Below are positions 46,464-55,754 of a stretch of 64,000 nt of DNA, piece after piece (position 1 is the stretch's first letter; each line of letters starts with the position of its first letter). Source of the DNA: Desulfobacteraceae bacterium (GTDB taxonomy: Bacteria > Desulfobacterota > Desulfobacteria > Desulfobacterales > Desulfobacteraceae); NCBI GenBank assembly GCA_024225635.1, contig JAAEMK010000497.1:124001-188000 (forward strand), written 5' to 3'. The notes below the pieces were generated by a model. That model searched no databases and was not told where the DNA came from. It was given only the letters and a program-made list of their open reading frames with translations. The translations under genes and the position numbers were made by a program.

Positions 46464-46892
46464 ATGGAAGGGGGAGCATTGGCCAAGAGACGCAAGAACA
46501 AACGGAAACACCCCATGGACCCGGAGGATATCCTGGCCGGCAAGACCCCTGTCACCGCCCTTGAGCTGATCCGCCTGATCCACAGGATCAATCCCACCAA
46601 GGAAAACAGGGGCAAACGGGAAACCCGGGAGCGCTACCGGATCAAGGCGCGCCTCCAGAGCCTGCTCATCCATGAATTTAAGGATAGCCTTAGGGTGGTG
46701 CCCGACCCTGGCAACCACGGCCTTGTGAGCCTCCAGTTGAAACATTTTGATGAAAACGGCTGCCATGCCCTGATCAGTGAACTGGACGACGAGGCGATCT
46801 CCTGGGTCAGGATGGAGATGGATCTGGGCCCAGGCGGCGAGGATACGCCTCCCCCTTCCCCCGGCAAAGACTTTTCTTCTAAAACCAAGTAG
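46464..46892 (+). CDS. Small basic protein, function unknown
   Basis: 142 residues if started at ATG 46464, 137 if at TTG 46479, whose better-placed AAGGGGGAG argues for the TTG. The N-terminus is strongly basic (KRRKNKRKHP, KENRGKRETRERYRIKARLQ), suggestive of nucleic-acid binding; the C-terminal half is acidic and proline-rich. I recognise no family. It lies between two palindromic repeats and upstream of the Wadjet operon, so it may be cargo of a mobile unit. Its codon use is like the surroundings. Confidence 0.5.
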   Translation: MEGGALAKRRKNKRKHPMDPEDILAGKTPVTALELIRLIHRINPTKENRGKRETRERYRIKARLQSLLIHEFKDSLRVVPDPGNHGLVSLQLKHFDENGCHALISELDDEAISWVRMEMDLGPGGEDTPPPSPGKDFSSKTK

Positions 46893-47032
46893 GCCTTGAT
46901 CAGCCTTTTTAAGTTTGATACCCGTAAAAAGGGTACACCGTTTCAACTCTACACTTGAAACGATAAGGGAGCAGCCATGGATATAAATAGCAATTACGGC
47001 AAGGCGAGATCATGGCCCGTGAAATCATATAA

Positions 47033-47197
47033 TACAGAGCGGAAATACCAGAGCTGACCAGTAAGGCTAAAATTAAAGCTTTTGCACGTCGATTGGGGAT
47101 ATGTCCTGGAATTGTTGCCGGGCAGTATCAGTTTATCACTAAAAAATGGTCTTATTATCATGATCTTATTCGGAAATTCGAATGGGTTAAAGAATAA
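47033..47197 (+). pseudogene. C-terminal remnant of an ImmA/IrrE or XRE-peptidase protein
   Basis: A frame closed upstream by TAA reads YRAEIPELTSKAKIKAFARR, then LGICPGIVAGQYQF, and ends FEWVKE before TAA at 47195. The pattern F-A-x2-L-G-I-x-P-G-I-V-x-G-x-x-Q and a final F-x-W is the C-terminal signature of HTH-ImmA/IrrE-type (COG2856) proteins common in toxin-antitoxin and mobile-element loci. No start codon or N-terminal domain remains, so the gene is broken. Confidence 0.6.
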
Positions 47198-47234
47198 GAC
47201 CTTGGGGCCTTTCCTTTGCCTGTTAAACTCCGCT

Positions 47235-47295
47235 GGGGTCAGGCTTAGCTTATTCATCTCTGCCCCCGTTCTTAAAAAAAGCTAAGTCTGACCCC
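47235..47295. repeat. Imperfect palindrome, second REP-like element
   Basis: GGGGTCAGGCTTAGCTT (47235-47251) and AAGCTAAGTCTGACCCC (47279-47295) pair with one mismatch. This is the same core as the element at 46241. It ends about 135 bases before the proposed jetA start. Confidence 0.75.
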
Positions 47296-47430
47296 GTTCC
47301 TAAAAAAAAGGGTTGTAAATAGAGCGCATCGGGGATATTTTTGACGGTCGGGCAGTGTGCCTGTCATCCGCCCGCTAGGGCAGGCCTGTTATCAATCACC
47401 CTGGCAAATGGACGAGGAGCCGAACAAGAC

Positions 47431-48960
47431 GTGACCAACCAAGCCGATCCCCTGGAGATCGCCCCCACCCAGACAATTCGAACCCGGGAAACCGACGTGA
47501 CCCGTGTGGTGCATTCCGGCCTTATCATGCGACCCATCTATGAGCTGGAGGGGCGCAGGTTCACCACGGACGGGGAGGAGGACCAGGACCTGCGGGACCT
47601 TGTGGATCTCATGTGGGTGGCCTTTGCCATCCTGGACGCCGTGTCCGAGCTCACGGAGTACCATGTGGGCGCCACCCGGAAAGAGGTGCTGGAAAAGGTG
47701 ATCCCGGCCATTCGGAACCAGGTGCGGATTGCCGGCGGCGATCCGTCTGAAGAGGCGCTTTCCGAGCTGTTACGAAAGGTGTTTGACCATCTGGTGAACC
47801 GGGACAACCGTTATCTCCCCTTTGAATACCGTTATTTTGACGGGGCGGCCGGTGCGTTCAAGCCCCGGCGATTCTGGCTGATTAAGGCCGTGTACACGGG
47901 CAAGGGCCAGGAGGCCCTGTTTTCCCTGACCGAAGAGGGGTATGCCGCCTATTTCGGCCTATACGAAACCAGCGCACTTGACTCCACGGCCATTGGAAAC
48001 CTGCGCATCAAGCTCCTCATCGAGCGGGGCAACGTGGACGACGCCATTGCCGTGGCGGAGCAGAACAACAAGCAGTGCACCCGTAAGGCCCATGACATCC
48101 GCAACACCCGCCGGGCCATCCAGCGGAACATCCATTCCATCGATTTTGGAAGGATCAACGCCATGGCCGACGAGGGTACGGGCCAGGCCACCCAGATCCA
48201 GCGGGAGAGCAGCCGCCTCCACTACATGGTCCTGGACAACCTCCAGGTGACTGAAAACGAGGCCCAGGAGTTCAAGCTCCGGCAGCTGGCCCGGCATCTC
48301 AAGCGCCTGAACCTGCGGCAGATGGAACTTGTGGGGGAGCTCCAGCGGTTGCCCGACGATTATCACCAGAACAGCTACAAACTGTTCAGAAAACGAAATG
48401 CGGGAATCCTGCCTGCCCTGGACGAGGTCCTGCGCCGGGTGTGCCGCATGGAAGAGACGGATGCGGCCGCGGTTGGCCGGGAGTTCATCGCCATGTTCGA
48501 CCCCCCGGTTCAGCCCCCTTTGTTTGATCCGGGATCCATGATCGACGCCGTCTGCCAGGCCCTGGACCGTCGCGCCACCGCAGGGGACAGGGGACAGGCC
48601 CTCCAGGAGATTGACGGGGAGTCTGTTGCCCATTACGAGGCGGAACTCACCGAACCCCTGATGAAGCAGGCCCGAGGGATGATCCGGAACCGGGTGGCCA
48701 AATCCGAGGGCACCATGATGGAAGACCTTCTGAAAGAGGCTGTCCTTGACCAGGAGAGCCCGCTTTTATCCACGGCCGTGGCCCTGACCATCTTCCAGTC
48801 CATCATTGGCCATGCCAACGGCAGTCGGAACGGATTTCAGGTGCGGCTCAGTGATCCGGAGAAAGAGTTCACCCTGCCCTTGCCCGGGGGCAGGCTATAC
48901 CGGGGACACCAGCTGGTGCTCACCCCTGTGGAACCGGATTTCCCGGCCCTGGGCAACTGA
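47431..48960 (+). CDS. jetA: Wadjet defence protein JetA-like (kleisin-type)
   Basis: About 509 residues from GTG 47431, with GAGGAG 11 bases upstream; a TTG at 47341 gives a longer product covering the repeat side. The sequence is largely helical and acidic with no enzyme motif. Assignment is by position and length: it precedes a MukE-like gene, an SMC-like ATPase and a Toprim protein, the order jetABCD. In Wadjet, JetA is the kleisin bridging JetC heads and works with JetB. The segment at about residues 130-175 (DHLVNRDNRYLPFEYRYFD) and a long helical region near 225-330 fit the family. The Wadjet subtype is not assigned. Confidence 0.75.
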   Translation: MTNQADPLEIAPTQTIRTRETDVTRVVHSGLIMRPIYELEGRRFTTDGEEDQDLRDLVDLMWVAFAILDAVSELTEYHVGATRKEVLEKVIPAIRNQVRIAGGDPSEEALSELLRKVFDHLVNRDNRYLPFEYRYFDGAAGAFKPRRFWLIKAVYTGKGQEALFSLTEEGYAAYFGLYETSALDSTAIGNLRIKLLIERGNVDDAIAVAEQNNKQCTRKAHDIRNTRRAIQRNIHSIDFGRINAMADEGTGQATQIQRESSRLHYMVLDNLQVTENEAQEFKLRQLARHLKRLNLRQMELVGELQRLPDDYHQNSYKLFRKRNAGILPALDEVLRRVCRMEETDAAAVGREFIAMFDPPVQPPLFDPGSMIDAVCQALDRRATAGDRGQALQEIDGESVAHYEAELTEPLMKQARGMIRNRVAKSEGTMMEDLLKEAVLDQESPLLSTAVALTIFQSIIGHANGSRNGFQVRLSDPEKEFTLPLPGGRLYRGHQLVLTPVEPDFPALGN

Positions 48961-49026
48961 TCAGAAGCATTCAAAGAGAAACGTGGCCGGGCTTAACTCC
49001 CCGGCATAAGATATAGAGACATCACC

Positions 49027-49800
49027 ATGGAAAATATTTATGAGATCAGCCGGCTCGTCTACCTGAGCCTGGCATACAGCAACGGCAACAAACGGATTGT
49101 GACCGAGCATCAAACCGAGCTTGTCGAGCTGCTCCAGCGGTTCCAGGCGGAGGAGTCGTTTCAGCAGGCGGTCCTGGAAAATCTGCGGGGCATGGAGCTC
49201 CAGCTTCTGGAGGTGGAACCCCTTGCGTTGAGGCTCTCTGCCCGGAACTCAGCCAGTTTTTTTGCCGCCACCCTCACCGATTACGGTAAGATGCTGGCCC
49301 GCACCCCGCTGAAGGCGGCGGAACTCCTGTGTGTGCACTGTGCCGTGGCCACGGCTTTCTTTCCCACGGAAGCGGACCTGGACGCGCCGGTGGAGGATCT
49401 GGGGGTGATCGTTCCGGGTGATGTGATCGAGATCCTCCGGCTGTTTGCCAAGGGCGAGGAGACCGTGGATCCTGAAGATGAGATCCTGCACCCGGAGGTG
49501 AGGACCGCGGCCAAACGGCTCAGGGAGCTTCCCGAGGAGAACCCGGACAGCAAGCGGGCCGTGGGCGGAAACAGCTGGCTTGAGCTGATCACGAGGGTCC
49601 TTGAGCACATGGTCTCAACCGGTTATCTGCTGGAGTTCAAAGAAGACAGTGAGGAGGTGGAGTACCGCCCAACCCCGGCGTACCAGGCTTCCATGCGGGT
49701 GGCTGCGGTGTACGCCTTCCACTCCTTCCGGGAGATTGTAGCGGACCGTAAAATGGCCATCACCACCGAGGATCATTCAGGAGAGACGCCCCATGTATAG
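49027..49800 (+). CDS. jetB: Wadjet defence protein JetB-like (KITE/MukE-type)
   Basis: 257 residues, two winged-helix-like halves (SLAYSNGNKRIVTEHQTELVELL; LITRVLEHMVSTGYLLEFKED), typical in size and style of the MukE-like subunit. Its stop overlaps the jetC ATG by eight bases. It should bind JetA and the JetC head to form the DNA-loop-extruding complex. Recognition depends mostly on context. Confidence 0.72.
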   Translation: MENIYEISRLVYLSLAYSNGNKRIVTEHQTELVELLQRFQAEESFQQAVLENLRGMELQLLEVEPLALRLSARNSASFFAATLTDYGKMLARTPLKAAELLCVHCAVATAFFPTEADLDAPVEDLGVIVPGDVIEILRLFAKGEETVDPEDEILHPEVRTAAKRLRELPEENPDSKRAVGGNSWLELITRVLEHMVSTGYLLEFKEDSEEVEYRPTPAYQASMRVAAVYAFHSFREIVADRKMAITTEDHSGETPHV

Positions 49801-52800
49801 GCTCAGCCGATTTTTCATAAGCGATATCGTGGCCGGGGAGAACATCCTCAGGAACGGTTATTTTCCCATTTCCAAGGAGCATGAACGGGATGACCACGGC
49901 ATCATCGTTGCGGCCAACGGCTCCTGCAAGACCACCCTGCTCTCGTTTTTGTTCAGCGTGTTTACGCCTGAGAAAAGGCGGTTTGTGCAATACCTCCAGT
50001 CCAGCGGAGACAAGACACTGGAGCAATATCTGGTGCCGGGCCGTCCGGCCGTGGTGCTGCTCAACCTTTCGGTTCCCCTGGATGCCACCCTGTTCGATGC
50101 CCACCCCAAGGAGCACCTGGTGCTGGGCCAGATCCTCTATCGCCATAAGAGCGCCCCGGACAAGATCGACAGAAGCTATTTTATTGCCAATGACCCGGAA
50201 TTCTTCGATTCCCTCCGGTCGGAGTGGAGTACGCTTTCCGGGGAGACCCATCCCTACACATCGGTCAAGGAGTTCCTGGGCGGTAAGGTTCACCAGACCA
50301 GCACCCAGAAGGAGTGGGAGGACAAGCTGGAATCCATTGGCCTTGACCCCTGGCTCATGAACCGCCAGGTGGATTTCTCCCGGAGCGAGGGCGGGATCAA
50401 GGATGCGTTCAAGTTCAAGAGCGAGGATGAGTTTTTAAGCTTTTTCCTGGGTTGCGTGGCTGATCTTGATTCCGCCATGCGGCTGAGGGACAACACTGCC
50501 CAGACAATAGATAAGATGCGAAACCGGCCCGAAAAGAAAAAACAGCTGGATGCCGTGCTCTCCCTCAAGAAAAACATGGGTGAGTTCCATGACATGGGCA
50601 AGGAGTGGCGAAACGCCCGCCAGGATATCGACCATTTCAGGTCACTGCTGGGGGAGGCGGCGCACCTGCTCACGGCCGCGGAAAAGGAGGCGGATATCGC
50701 CCTTGGGGAGTCTGAAGCTGTGGTAAAAACCAACAGTGACAGGCAGAAGCAGGCCAGGGACGCAAGCGAGACCGCCAAGGCCAACCAGGTCAAGGTGGAG
50801 GAAGCCAAGCATGCCCGGGAAACCCGGGAGTTGAAACAGCAGATTGAGGACGCAGACAGGCGGCTTGCAGATTTACAGGGCGAAGGGGTGGCCCTCAAGG
50901 CTGCCGAATATATGGCAGATCTCAGGCAGTCCCGGGCGGAAGCTGAATCCAAGGAGAAAATCCTGGCCAGCAAGGACTCCCAGCTGGAACCGGCCAGGAA
51001 GCAGGTGGAGCTCCGGGCGGGACAGTACCATGCCCAGTTGAACAGCCAGCGCATTGAAGCCCAGTCCGCCATCATTGCCATGGACAAGGAGAAAGGGGCG
51101 GCCCTGGAAAAGCAGAAGGCCCTGGAAAGTAAACTTGCCGATCTCAGGAAGGCGCTTTTGGCCCTGAACGGGGAGCTTGCCCGGCTCACCGCCCAGATCA
51201 AGGCGGCCCGAACCGCCCGGTCGAACCTGGGGCTTGCAGCCGGGGAAGAGCCCTGGGACGCAAGGGCGCGGCTTGAAAGGGATGTCTCTGCATGTAAGGA
51301 AAGCCTCACCCGGATCACCACCCAGCTGGCTGAACTTGAGGACGGCCAAAAGCAGACCCAGGGCCGGTGGCAGGAACTCCAGAGATCCCGTATCCAGGGG
51401 GAGGAAACGGTGAAGCAGGCCAGGGTCAGCCGGGAGGAGGAGAAGGCCGAAAGAGCCATTTTGCTTGCCGACCCCAACCTTAAAGCCATTGCCGGAACCG
51501 CCATGTTCGAGCCCACCCGGGCGGATTTGTCCACGAGCCTGGAACAATCCATGGCCCGGACCCGCACCCGGAGCGAAGCGCTCCAGCTGAAGCTTCTGGA
51601 AACGGAAAACGAACTGAAACGCCTGGAAAACATGGACACCCTGGCCGTGGACCATCAGGTGGCGCGCCTCATCGACCATTACACGGGTCAGGGCCTCTCC
51701 CCTGCCGAGCTTAAGCCCTTTCCGGACTACCTTGCCGGCCTGTACGAAAATCCCGAAGAGATCGCCCGGGTGGTGGAGGGGGATCCGGGACGGTTCACCG
51801 GCATCATGGCGGTCACGGATGAGGTGATCGAAAAGGTTGAAACTATCCCTGTCCCGGATTGGCTCCATAAGCCCGTGGTGATCTCCACCCCCATGGATCT
51901 TGACCGGGTCCGGGGCATTGAGTTCCCGGTGATCGCCCCGCCCGACCCCATGGTGTACAGCAAGACCTATCTGGAAGAGCAGAAGGAAAAGCTGGGCAAG
52001 AGCGTGGTGGAACTCAAGGAAGAGGTCTCTGAACGGATCTCAAGGCTCCGGTCCCTGGAGGCTTCGGCAAGATCGCTTGGGGATTATCGAAAGAGATATC
52101 CCGATGCCACCGCAGTGGCGCGTCTGGCAAGGGACGTGGAGACCGCCGAAGAAAATCTTTCCCGCATCCGGTCCGACATCCGGGAGGTGGAAGGTGAACG
52201 GGAAAAACAGGCTGCCAGGAAAAAGGAGCTGGAGCATGGCTTCCAGACCGAGACCGGTACCATGGCCCGGTTGGAACAGGTGGTCAGGCAGGTGGAAAAC
52301 TGGCTCTCCCAGTATGGGGAGATCAAGGCCTGGGAAACGGCCCTGGAAAAGGGGGATCTCCAGCGGGTGGAGATGACTCACGGGGTGACCCGGACCCAGG
52401 CGGAAGAGAATAAAATCAGGGAGACCCTTGCCGGGCTCCAGGGCGCCATGGCCGGGAAGCAGGCGGAGTTGAAAAACCTGGAAGACCGGGCCGACGACAT
52501 CCCTGGCACGGAAGGGTTCACCCTCACGGACGAGCAGCAGCAGGAGGCGTTGTCCATGGATCTTTCCTCCCTGCGAAAGCAGTATGAAGAGGCCCAGAGC
52601 GACGCCATCCGCATTGCAAGTGACCTTGGCATCGCCGGGCTGAAAAAGGACCTGGAACTGGTGCGGGGGAAACTTCAGAAGACCGCCAACGCCCTGGACC
52701 GGTACGCCGAAGCCAACGAGTTTGACGGGGCGATTGCCGAAAAATGGGCCAAGAAGAGCAGCCGGGACCGTGATGAACGCACCTCGGATATCTCTGCCCT

Positions 52801-54172
52801 TCTGGTGGGGACAAAGGAGGAGCGGGCCAAACACAAGGGGCAGCTGGAAGGCCGGGAACGGGACAGGGGCCGCTGCGGCCAGGAACTGAAACGGTTGTCC
52901 AGCAAGGGCATCCATACCAATATCGACCCGGCGGAGCTTGAAAAGACCGATCCCGACGGCCTGATCCTTCACTACATGAAGGTGGCCCAAACCGAAGAGG
53001 AGAAGCTCAAAGAGCTGCGGCGGAACGGGGCACGGCAAAGCGCTGTCCTGGAGGGGAACCGTCACTGGAAAAATGAACTTAAGCTGGCCCTGGCCACGGT
53101 GAGCGGCCAGGCTCCCTGCTGGGACAGCCTCTCCCCTCGTGGAGAGTGGCCGGACCTGGTCCGGGTGGAAAACCCGGCCGAAAACGCCGTTATTTTAAGG
53201 AAAAAAATCCGGGAGATCCTGAACTCCCGGGATAAGATGGAGAGTGTAATTGAGGCCAGCCGCAAGAACATGGGCCGGGCCTTTGACCGGCTCCAGGGGG
53301 AACTCAGGGACGAAAAACTAAAGCAGCAACTGCCGGCCATCGTGGACGAGCTCTCCCGCCATGACGCTGAAACCCTGGGGGCCCAGAGCGGGGAACTCAT
53401 GGAGAAGTGCAGTCATATTGCGGCCAACATCGAAAGTGACCTCTCCCGGTCCGAGCAGTTTGTGGAAAGCCTGGTGGACCAGCTGCTTCAGCATGTGAGA
53501 GAGGCCTACCAGAAACTCCAGAGCGCCTCAAAACAGCTTATGCCCGAGAACGTGTTCGTCTATGGCGGCCATGCCATTCTCAAGGCCGGCACCCGTCTTG
53601 ACTTCACAAGGCACGGGGTGATCTACAAAAAGTCCATCGACAACTGGCTGGACGAGCTGATCCAGGATAACCGCATGCCTGAAGTGAACGCCAAGGCCGG
53701 GGACACCCTGGGAACCGAGCTCCTCTACCGGCTGCTCAAGACCTCTTCCGCCAAACAGGAGTTCGGCATCCGGCTGCTCAAGTGCGACGCCACCGGCCGA
53801 AACTATGAACCTGTGGGCAAGGACCTGGGATCCGGGGGGGAGGCCCTCACAACTGCGGTGCTCCTCTACTCACTGCTCACCTCCATGCGCCGGAAGCGAC
53901 GGAACAAGAAGGATGACCGCATTCCTGCCTTTCTTATTGCCGACAACCCTCTGGGCGTGTGCAACCGTTCGGACTTTCTGGACGCCCAGCTCAAGGTGGC
54001 CCGGGCCATGGGCATCCAGTGCGTCTACTTTACCGGGATCAATGACCGGGAATCCCTGGGACTGTTCCAGCACCGGGTGGCCATCCGCCAGAGCGGCAAG
54101 CAGCTCCAGGTGGGGGGCAGGCCTTACAATCGCCTGGAGATCATCGAGCAGAACGTGGAGGACCGGGACTAA
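49793..54172 (+). CDS. jetC: Wadjet defence protein JetC, SMC/MukB-like ATPase with altered Walker A
   Basis: 1459 residues. The head begins at residue 1 (ERDDHGIIVAANGSCKTTLLSF) and closes at the C-terminus with signature SGGEALTTAVLLYSL and Walker B RIPAFLIADNPLG; the middle is over 900 residues of coiled coil (repeated E/K/A-rich heptads) around a hinge. The P-loop reads NGSCKTT, where NG[AS]GKT[ST] is expected: the glycine before lysine is cysteine (GGC to TGC is one change). The other ATPase motifs appear intact. In Wadjet, JetC extrudes plasmid DNA loops for JetD to cut. Confidence 0.88.
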   Translation: MYRLSRFFISDIVAGENILRNGYFPISKEHERDDHGIIVAANGSCKTTLLSFLFSVFTPEKRRFVQYLQSSGDKTLEQYLVPGRPAVVLLNLSVPLDATLFDAHPKEHLVLGQILYRHKSAPDKIDRSYFIANDPEFFDSLRSEWSTLSGETHPYTSVKEFLGGKVHQTSTQKEWEDKLESIGLDPWLMNRQVDFSRSEGGIKDAFKFKSEDEFLSFFLGCVADLDSAMRLRDNTAQTIDKMRNRPEKKKQLDAVLSLKKNMGEFHDMGKEWRNARQDIDHFRSLLGEAAHLLTAAEKEADIALGESEAVVKTNSDRQKQARDASETAKANQVKVEEAKHARETRELKQQIEDADRRLADLQGEGVALKAAEYMADLRQSRAEAESKEKILASKDSQLEPARKQVELRAGQYHAQLNSQRIEAQSAIIAMDKEKGAALEKQKALESKLADLRKALLALNGELARLTAQIKAARTARSNLGLAAGEEPWDARARLERDVSACKESLTRITTQLAELEDGQKQTQGRWQELQRSRIQGEETVKQARVSREEEKAERAILLADPNLKAIAGTAMFEPTRADLSTSLEQSMARTRTRSEALQLKLLETENELKRLENMDTLAVDHQVARLIDHYTGQGLSPAELKPFPDYLAGLYENPEEIARVVEGDPGRFTGIMAVTDEVIEKVETIPVPDWLHKPVVISTPMDLDRVRGIEFPVIAPPDPMVYSKTYLEEQKEKLGKSVVELKEEVSERISRLRSLEASARSLGDYRKRYPDATAVARLARDVETAEENLSRIRSDIREVEGEREKQAARKKELEHGFQTETGTMARLEQVVRQVENWLSQYGEIKAWETALEKGDLQRVEMTHGVTRTQAEENKIRETLAGLQGAMAGKQAELKNLEDRADDIPGTEGFTLTDEQQQEALSMDLSSLRKQYEEAQSDAIRIASDLGIAGLKKDLELVRGKLQKTANALDRYAEANEFDGAIAEKWAKKSSRDRDERTSDISALLVGTKEERAKHKGQLEGRERDRGRCGQELKRLSSKGIHTNIDPAELEKTDPDGLILHYMKVAQTEEEKLKELRRNGARQSAVLEGNRHWKNELKLALATVSGQAPCWDSLSPRGEWPDLVRVENPAENAVILRKKIREILNSRDKMESVIEASRKNMGRAFDRLQGELRDEKLKQQLPAIVDELSRHDAETLGAQSGELMEKCSHIAANIESDLSRSEQFVESLVDQLLQHVREAYQKLQSASKQLMPENVFVYGGHAILKAGTRLDFTRHGVIYKKSIDNWLDELIQDNRMPEVNAKAGDTLGTELLYRLLKTSSAKQEFGIRLLKCDATGRNYEPVGKDLGSGGEALTTAVLLYSLLTSMRRKRRNKKDDRIPAFLIADNPLGVCNRSDFLDAQLKVARAMGIQCVYFTGINDRESLGLFQHRVAIRQSGKQLQVGGRPYNRLEIIEQNVEDRD

Positions 54173-54176
54173 TGCC

Positions 54177-55292
54177 ATGATCGATGCAAAGATTCGCAAA
54201 GCCCTGCAGAAGATTATCTCGGGACCAAAAGCAAAAACAATAGAAATTGGTCCGCTTTTCAAGGCTGCCAGAGCAAATGCTCTGGACCAGGACAGCGATA
54301 TGGCCGTTCTAAAGATATTGCTCAAGATTCTGCAACAGCTGGCTGAAGAGGGAGAGATCAAGCTTCCCTCTCAAAAGGGCGAAGGGTGGGATCGCAACAA
54401 AACCGGGCTGCCCCACTACGTCACCCGGATCGATAGGGAGAAAGAGGCCCAAAAAAAGGCGAACAGGGAAGAGATCGAAGAGATTCGGAACAACACCTCC
54501 TGGGAACCAAAGATGATGATTCCCATCGTCCACAGTCGGCCCGGCCTGACAAAGGTGGAGGACTACAGAAAAGCTGCGGCCGTGAACGATTACCTGATCC
54601 AGAAATCGACAGATCAGCCCAAGGTCCCTGTCCGGGAACGGTCTCTCCAGATATTCGGGGATGAAAAATTCCTGGACAGTTGTTCTAAAAAGGATCTTTT
54701 CTCCGGCCGCATTTCCTTGGAAGACCTGGACTGCTTTTATTACCCCGAGCCCCTTGCCTTTCATCCCCTTTCCATGGATCTGGGAGAGATAAAGGGAAAG
54801 CCGCTCCTGGTGGTTGAAAATTCCAACACTTACAGAAGCTGTTGGCAAGCCAATGCGATAACGAAAACCTTTGCTGCCGTCGTTTACGGGAAAGGATATA
54901 AAGCGGCCGCCAAGAGTATGGAAGAAGACGGTCTTCTGTCCATCGAGACACAGCTTGAATCTTGTGGCATCTGGTATTTCGGAGATCTGGATCCAGATGG
55001 CCTTGAGATCCCCAAGATCATAAATAAAAACAGAGAAAAATTGGGCCTTTCCAGTCTTCTTGCTGGCATCCCATTATATAAGGCGCTTATGAGAAAGGGG
55101 CTTCTCGTACTTTATGAAAACTCACAAGAAAAGAAACATGACAAGAAATGGGCGATTCAATGGCTTGGAAAGGAGCTTGCCCAGACCTACCTTGACCAGG
55201 TGGATTGTGTCAGATGGCCCCAGGAAGGCCTGGGGGAGCGGGATCTGATCCCCATTTTCAGTGAACTCTTCCCATTGAAAAAGGAGCGATGA
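54177..55292 (+). CDS. jetD: Wadjet defence protein JetD, Toprim-type nuclease
   Basis: 371 residues from ATG 54177, four bases after the jetC stop. An N-terminal winged-helix-like region (FKAARANALDQ, LKILLKILQQLAEEGEI) is followed by a C-terminal Toprim-fold domain with Glu in LLVVENSNTYRS and the WYFGDLDPDGLEIP acidic motif that binds Mg. JetD is the endonuclease that nicks and cuts the extruded plasmid. The gene is visibly more AT-rich than jetA-jetC, so it may have a separate history. Confidence 0.88.
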   Translation: MIDAKIRKALQKIISGPKAKTIEIGPLFKAARANALDQDSDMAVLKILLKILQQLAEEGEIKLPSQKGEGWDRNKTGLPHYVTRIDREKEAQKKANREEIEEIRNNTSWEPKMMIPIVHSRPGLTKVEDYRKAAAVNDYLIQKSTDQPKVPVRERSLQIFGDEKFLDSCSKKDLFSGRISLEDLDCFYYPEPLAFHPLSMDLGEIKGKPLLVVENSNTYRSCWQANAITKTFAAVVYGKGYKAAAKSMEEDGLLSIETQLESCGIWYFGDLDPDGLEIPKIINKNREKLGLSSLLAGIPLYKALMRKGLLVLYENSQEKKHDKKWAIQWLGKELAQTYLDQVDCVRWPQEGLGERDLIPIFSELFPLKKER

Positions 55293-55314
55293 TTTGACGG
55301 TAAGGAGAAGCGAG

Positions 55315-55668
55315 ATGTTTATCTACACTGCCACACCTGGGGAGTGGGAAGAGATCCAGGCCAGGAAAACGTTCCATGATGCAAGGTTTCTAAAGGAAGG
55401 GTTCATCCATTGCAGCTACCCGGAACAGACGCTTTGGGTCCTGAACAAGCATTATCTAAAAGAGGAAACCGTGATTTTGCTTGTCATAGATCCTGGAAAA
55501 CTTGTGGTTCCCTGGAAGTCGGAAGACCTGAAAAGCAGGGGGGAGGAATTTCCCCATGTCTACGGTCCCATCAACCTTTCTGCGGTGGTGGCATCCCATG
55601 ATATCCACAGGGGAGACGACGGAGCGTTCCATGAAAACCGTGTCCTGAACCGCATGATTCATGGCTAA
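55315..55668 (+). CDS. DUF952-family protein
   Basis: 117 residues from ATG 55315 (AGGAG a few bases upstream); a TTG at 55294 is the alternative. EGFIHCSYPEQ and GEEFPHVYGPINLSAVV match the DUF952 family, which has a split-barrel fold and no proven reaction. It lies 22 bases after jetD in the same direction, so it is probably co-transcribed, though it is not a known Wadjet component. Confidence 0.8.
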   Translation: MFIYTATPGEWEEIQARKTFHDARFLKEGFIHCSYPEQTLWVLNKHYLKEETVILLVIDPGKLVVPWKSEDLKSRGEEFPHVYGPINLSAVVASHDIHRGDDGAFHENRVLNRMIHG

Positions 55669-55754
55669 TCTTCGTTCGGGGCGGGCGCAAGCAGCCCCTT
55701 GGCCATGAGGTCCAGTACGAAGATATATCTGTAATTTGTCAGCACTGCCCCCCC

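Larger units (their letters stand above)
46893..47430. other. Low-G+C intergenic stretch between the unknown gene and jetA
   Basis: Contains the ImmA/IrrE remnant at 47033-47197 and the second REP-like palindrome at 47235-47295. 46980-47230 is clearly more AT-rich than the genes on either side, consistent with acquired DNA. No complete gene is present. Confidence 0.6.

Noticed and set aside
47082-47285. A 67-codon frame over the ImmA/IrrE fragment
   Set aside because: It is in a different frame from the recognisable remnant and runs into the palindrome.
50290-51639. A 449-codon serine/arginine/leucine-rich frame opposite jetC
   Set aside because: Low-complexity antisense of the JetC coiled coil; no domain.
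53805-54176. Upstream extension of the jetD frame into jetC
   Set aside because: The extension is out of frame with JetC coding and arginine/serine-rich; ATG 54177 is the natural start.
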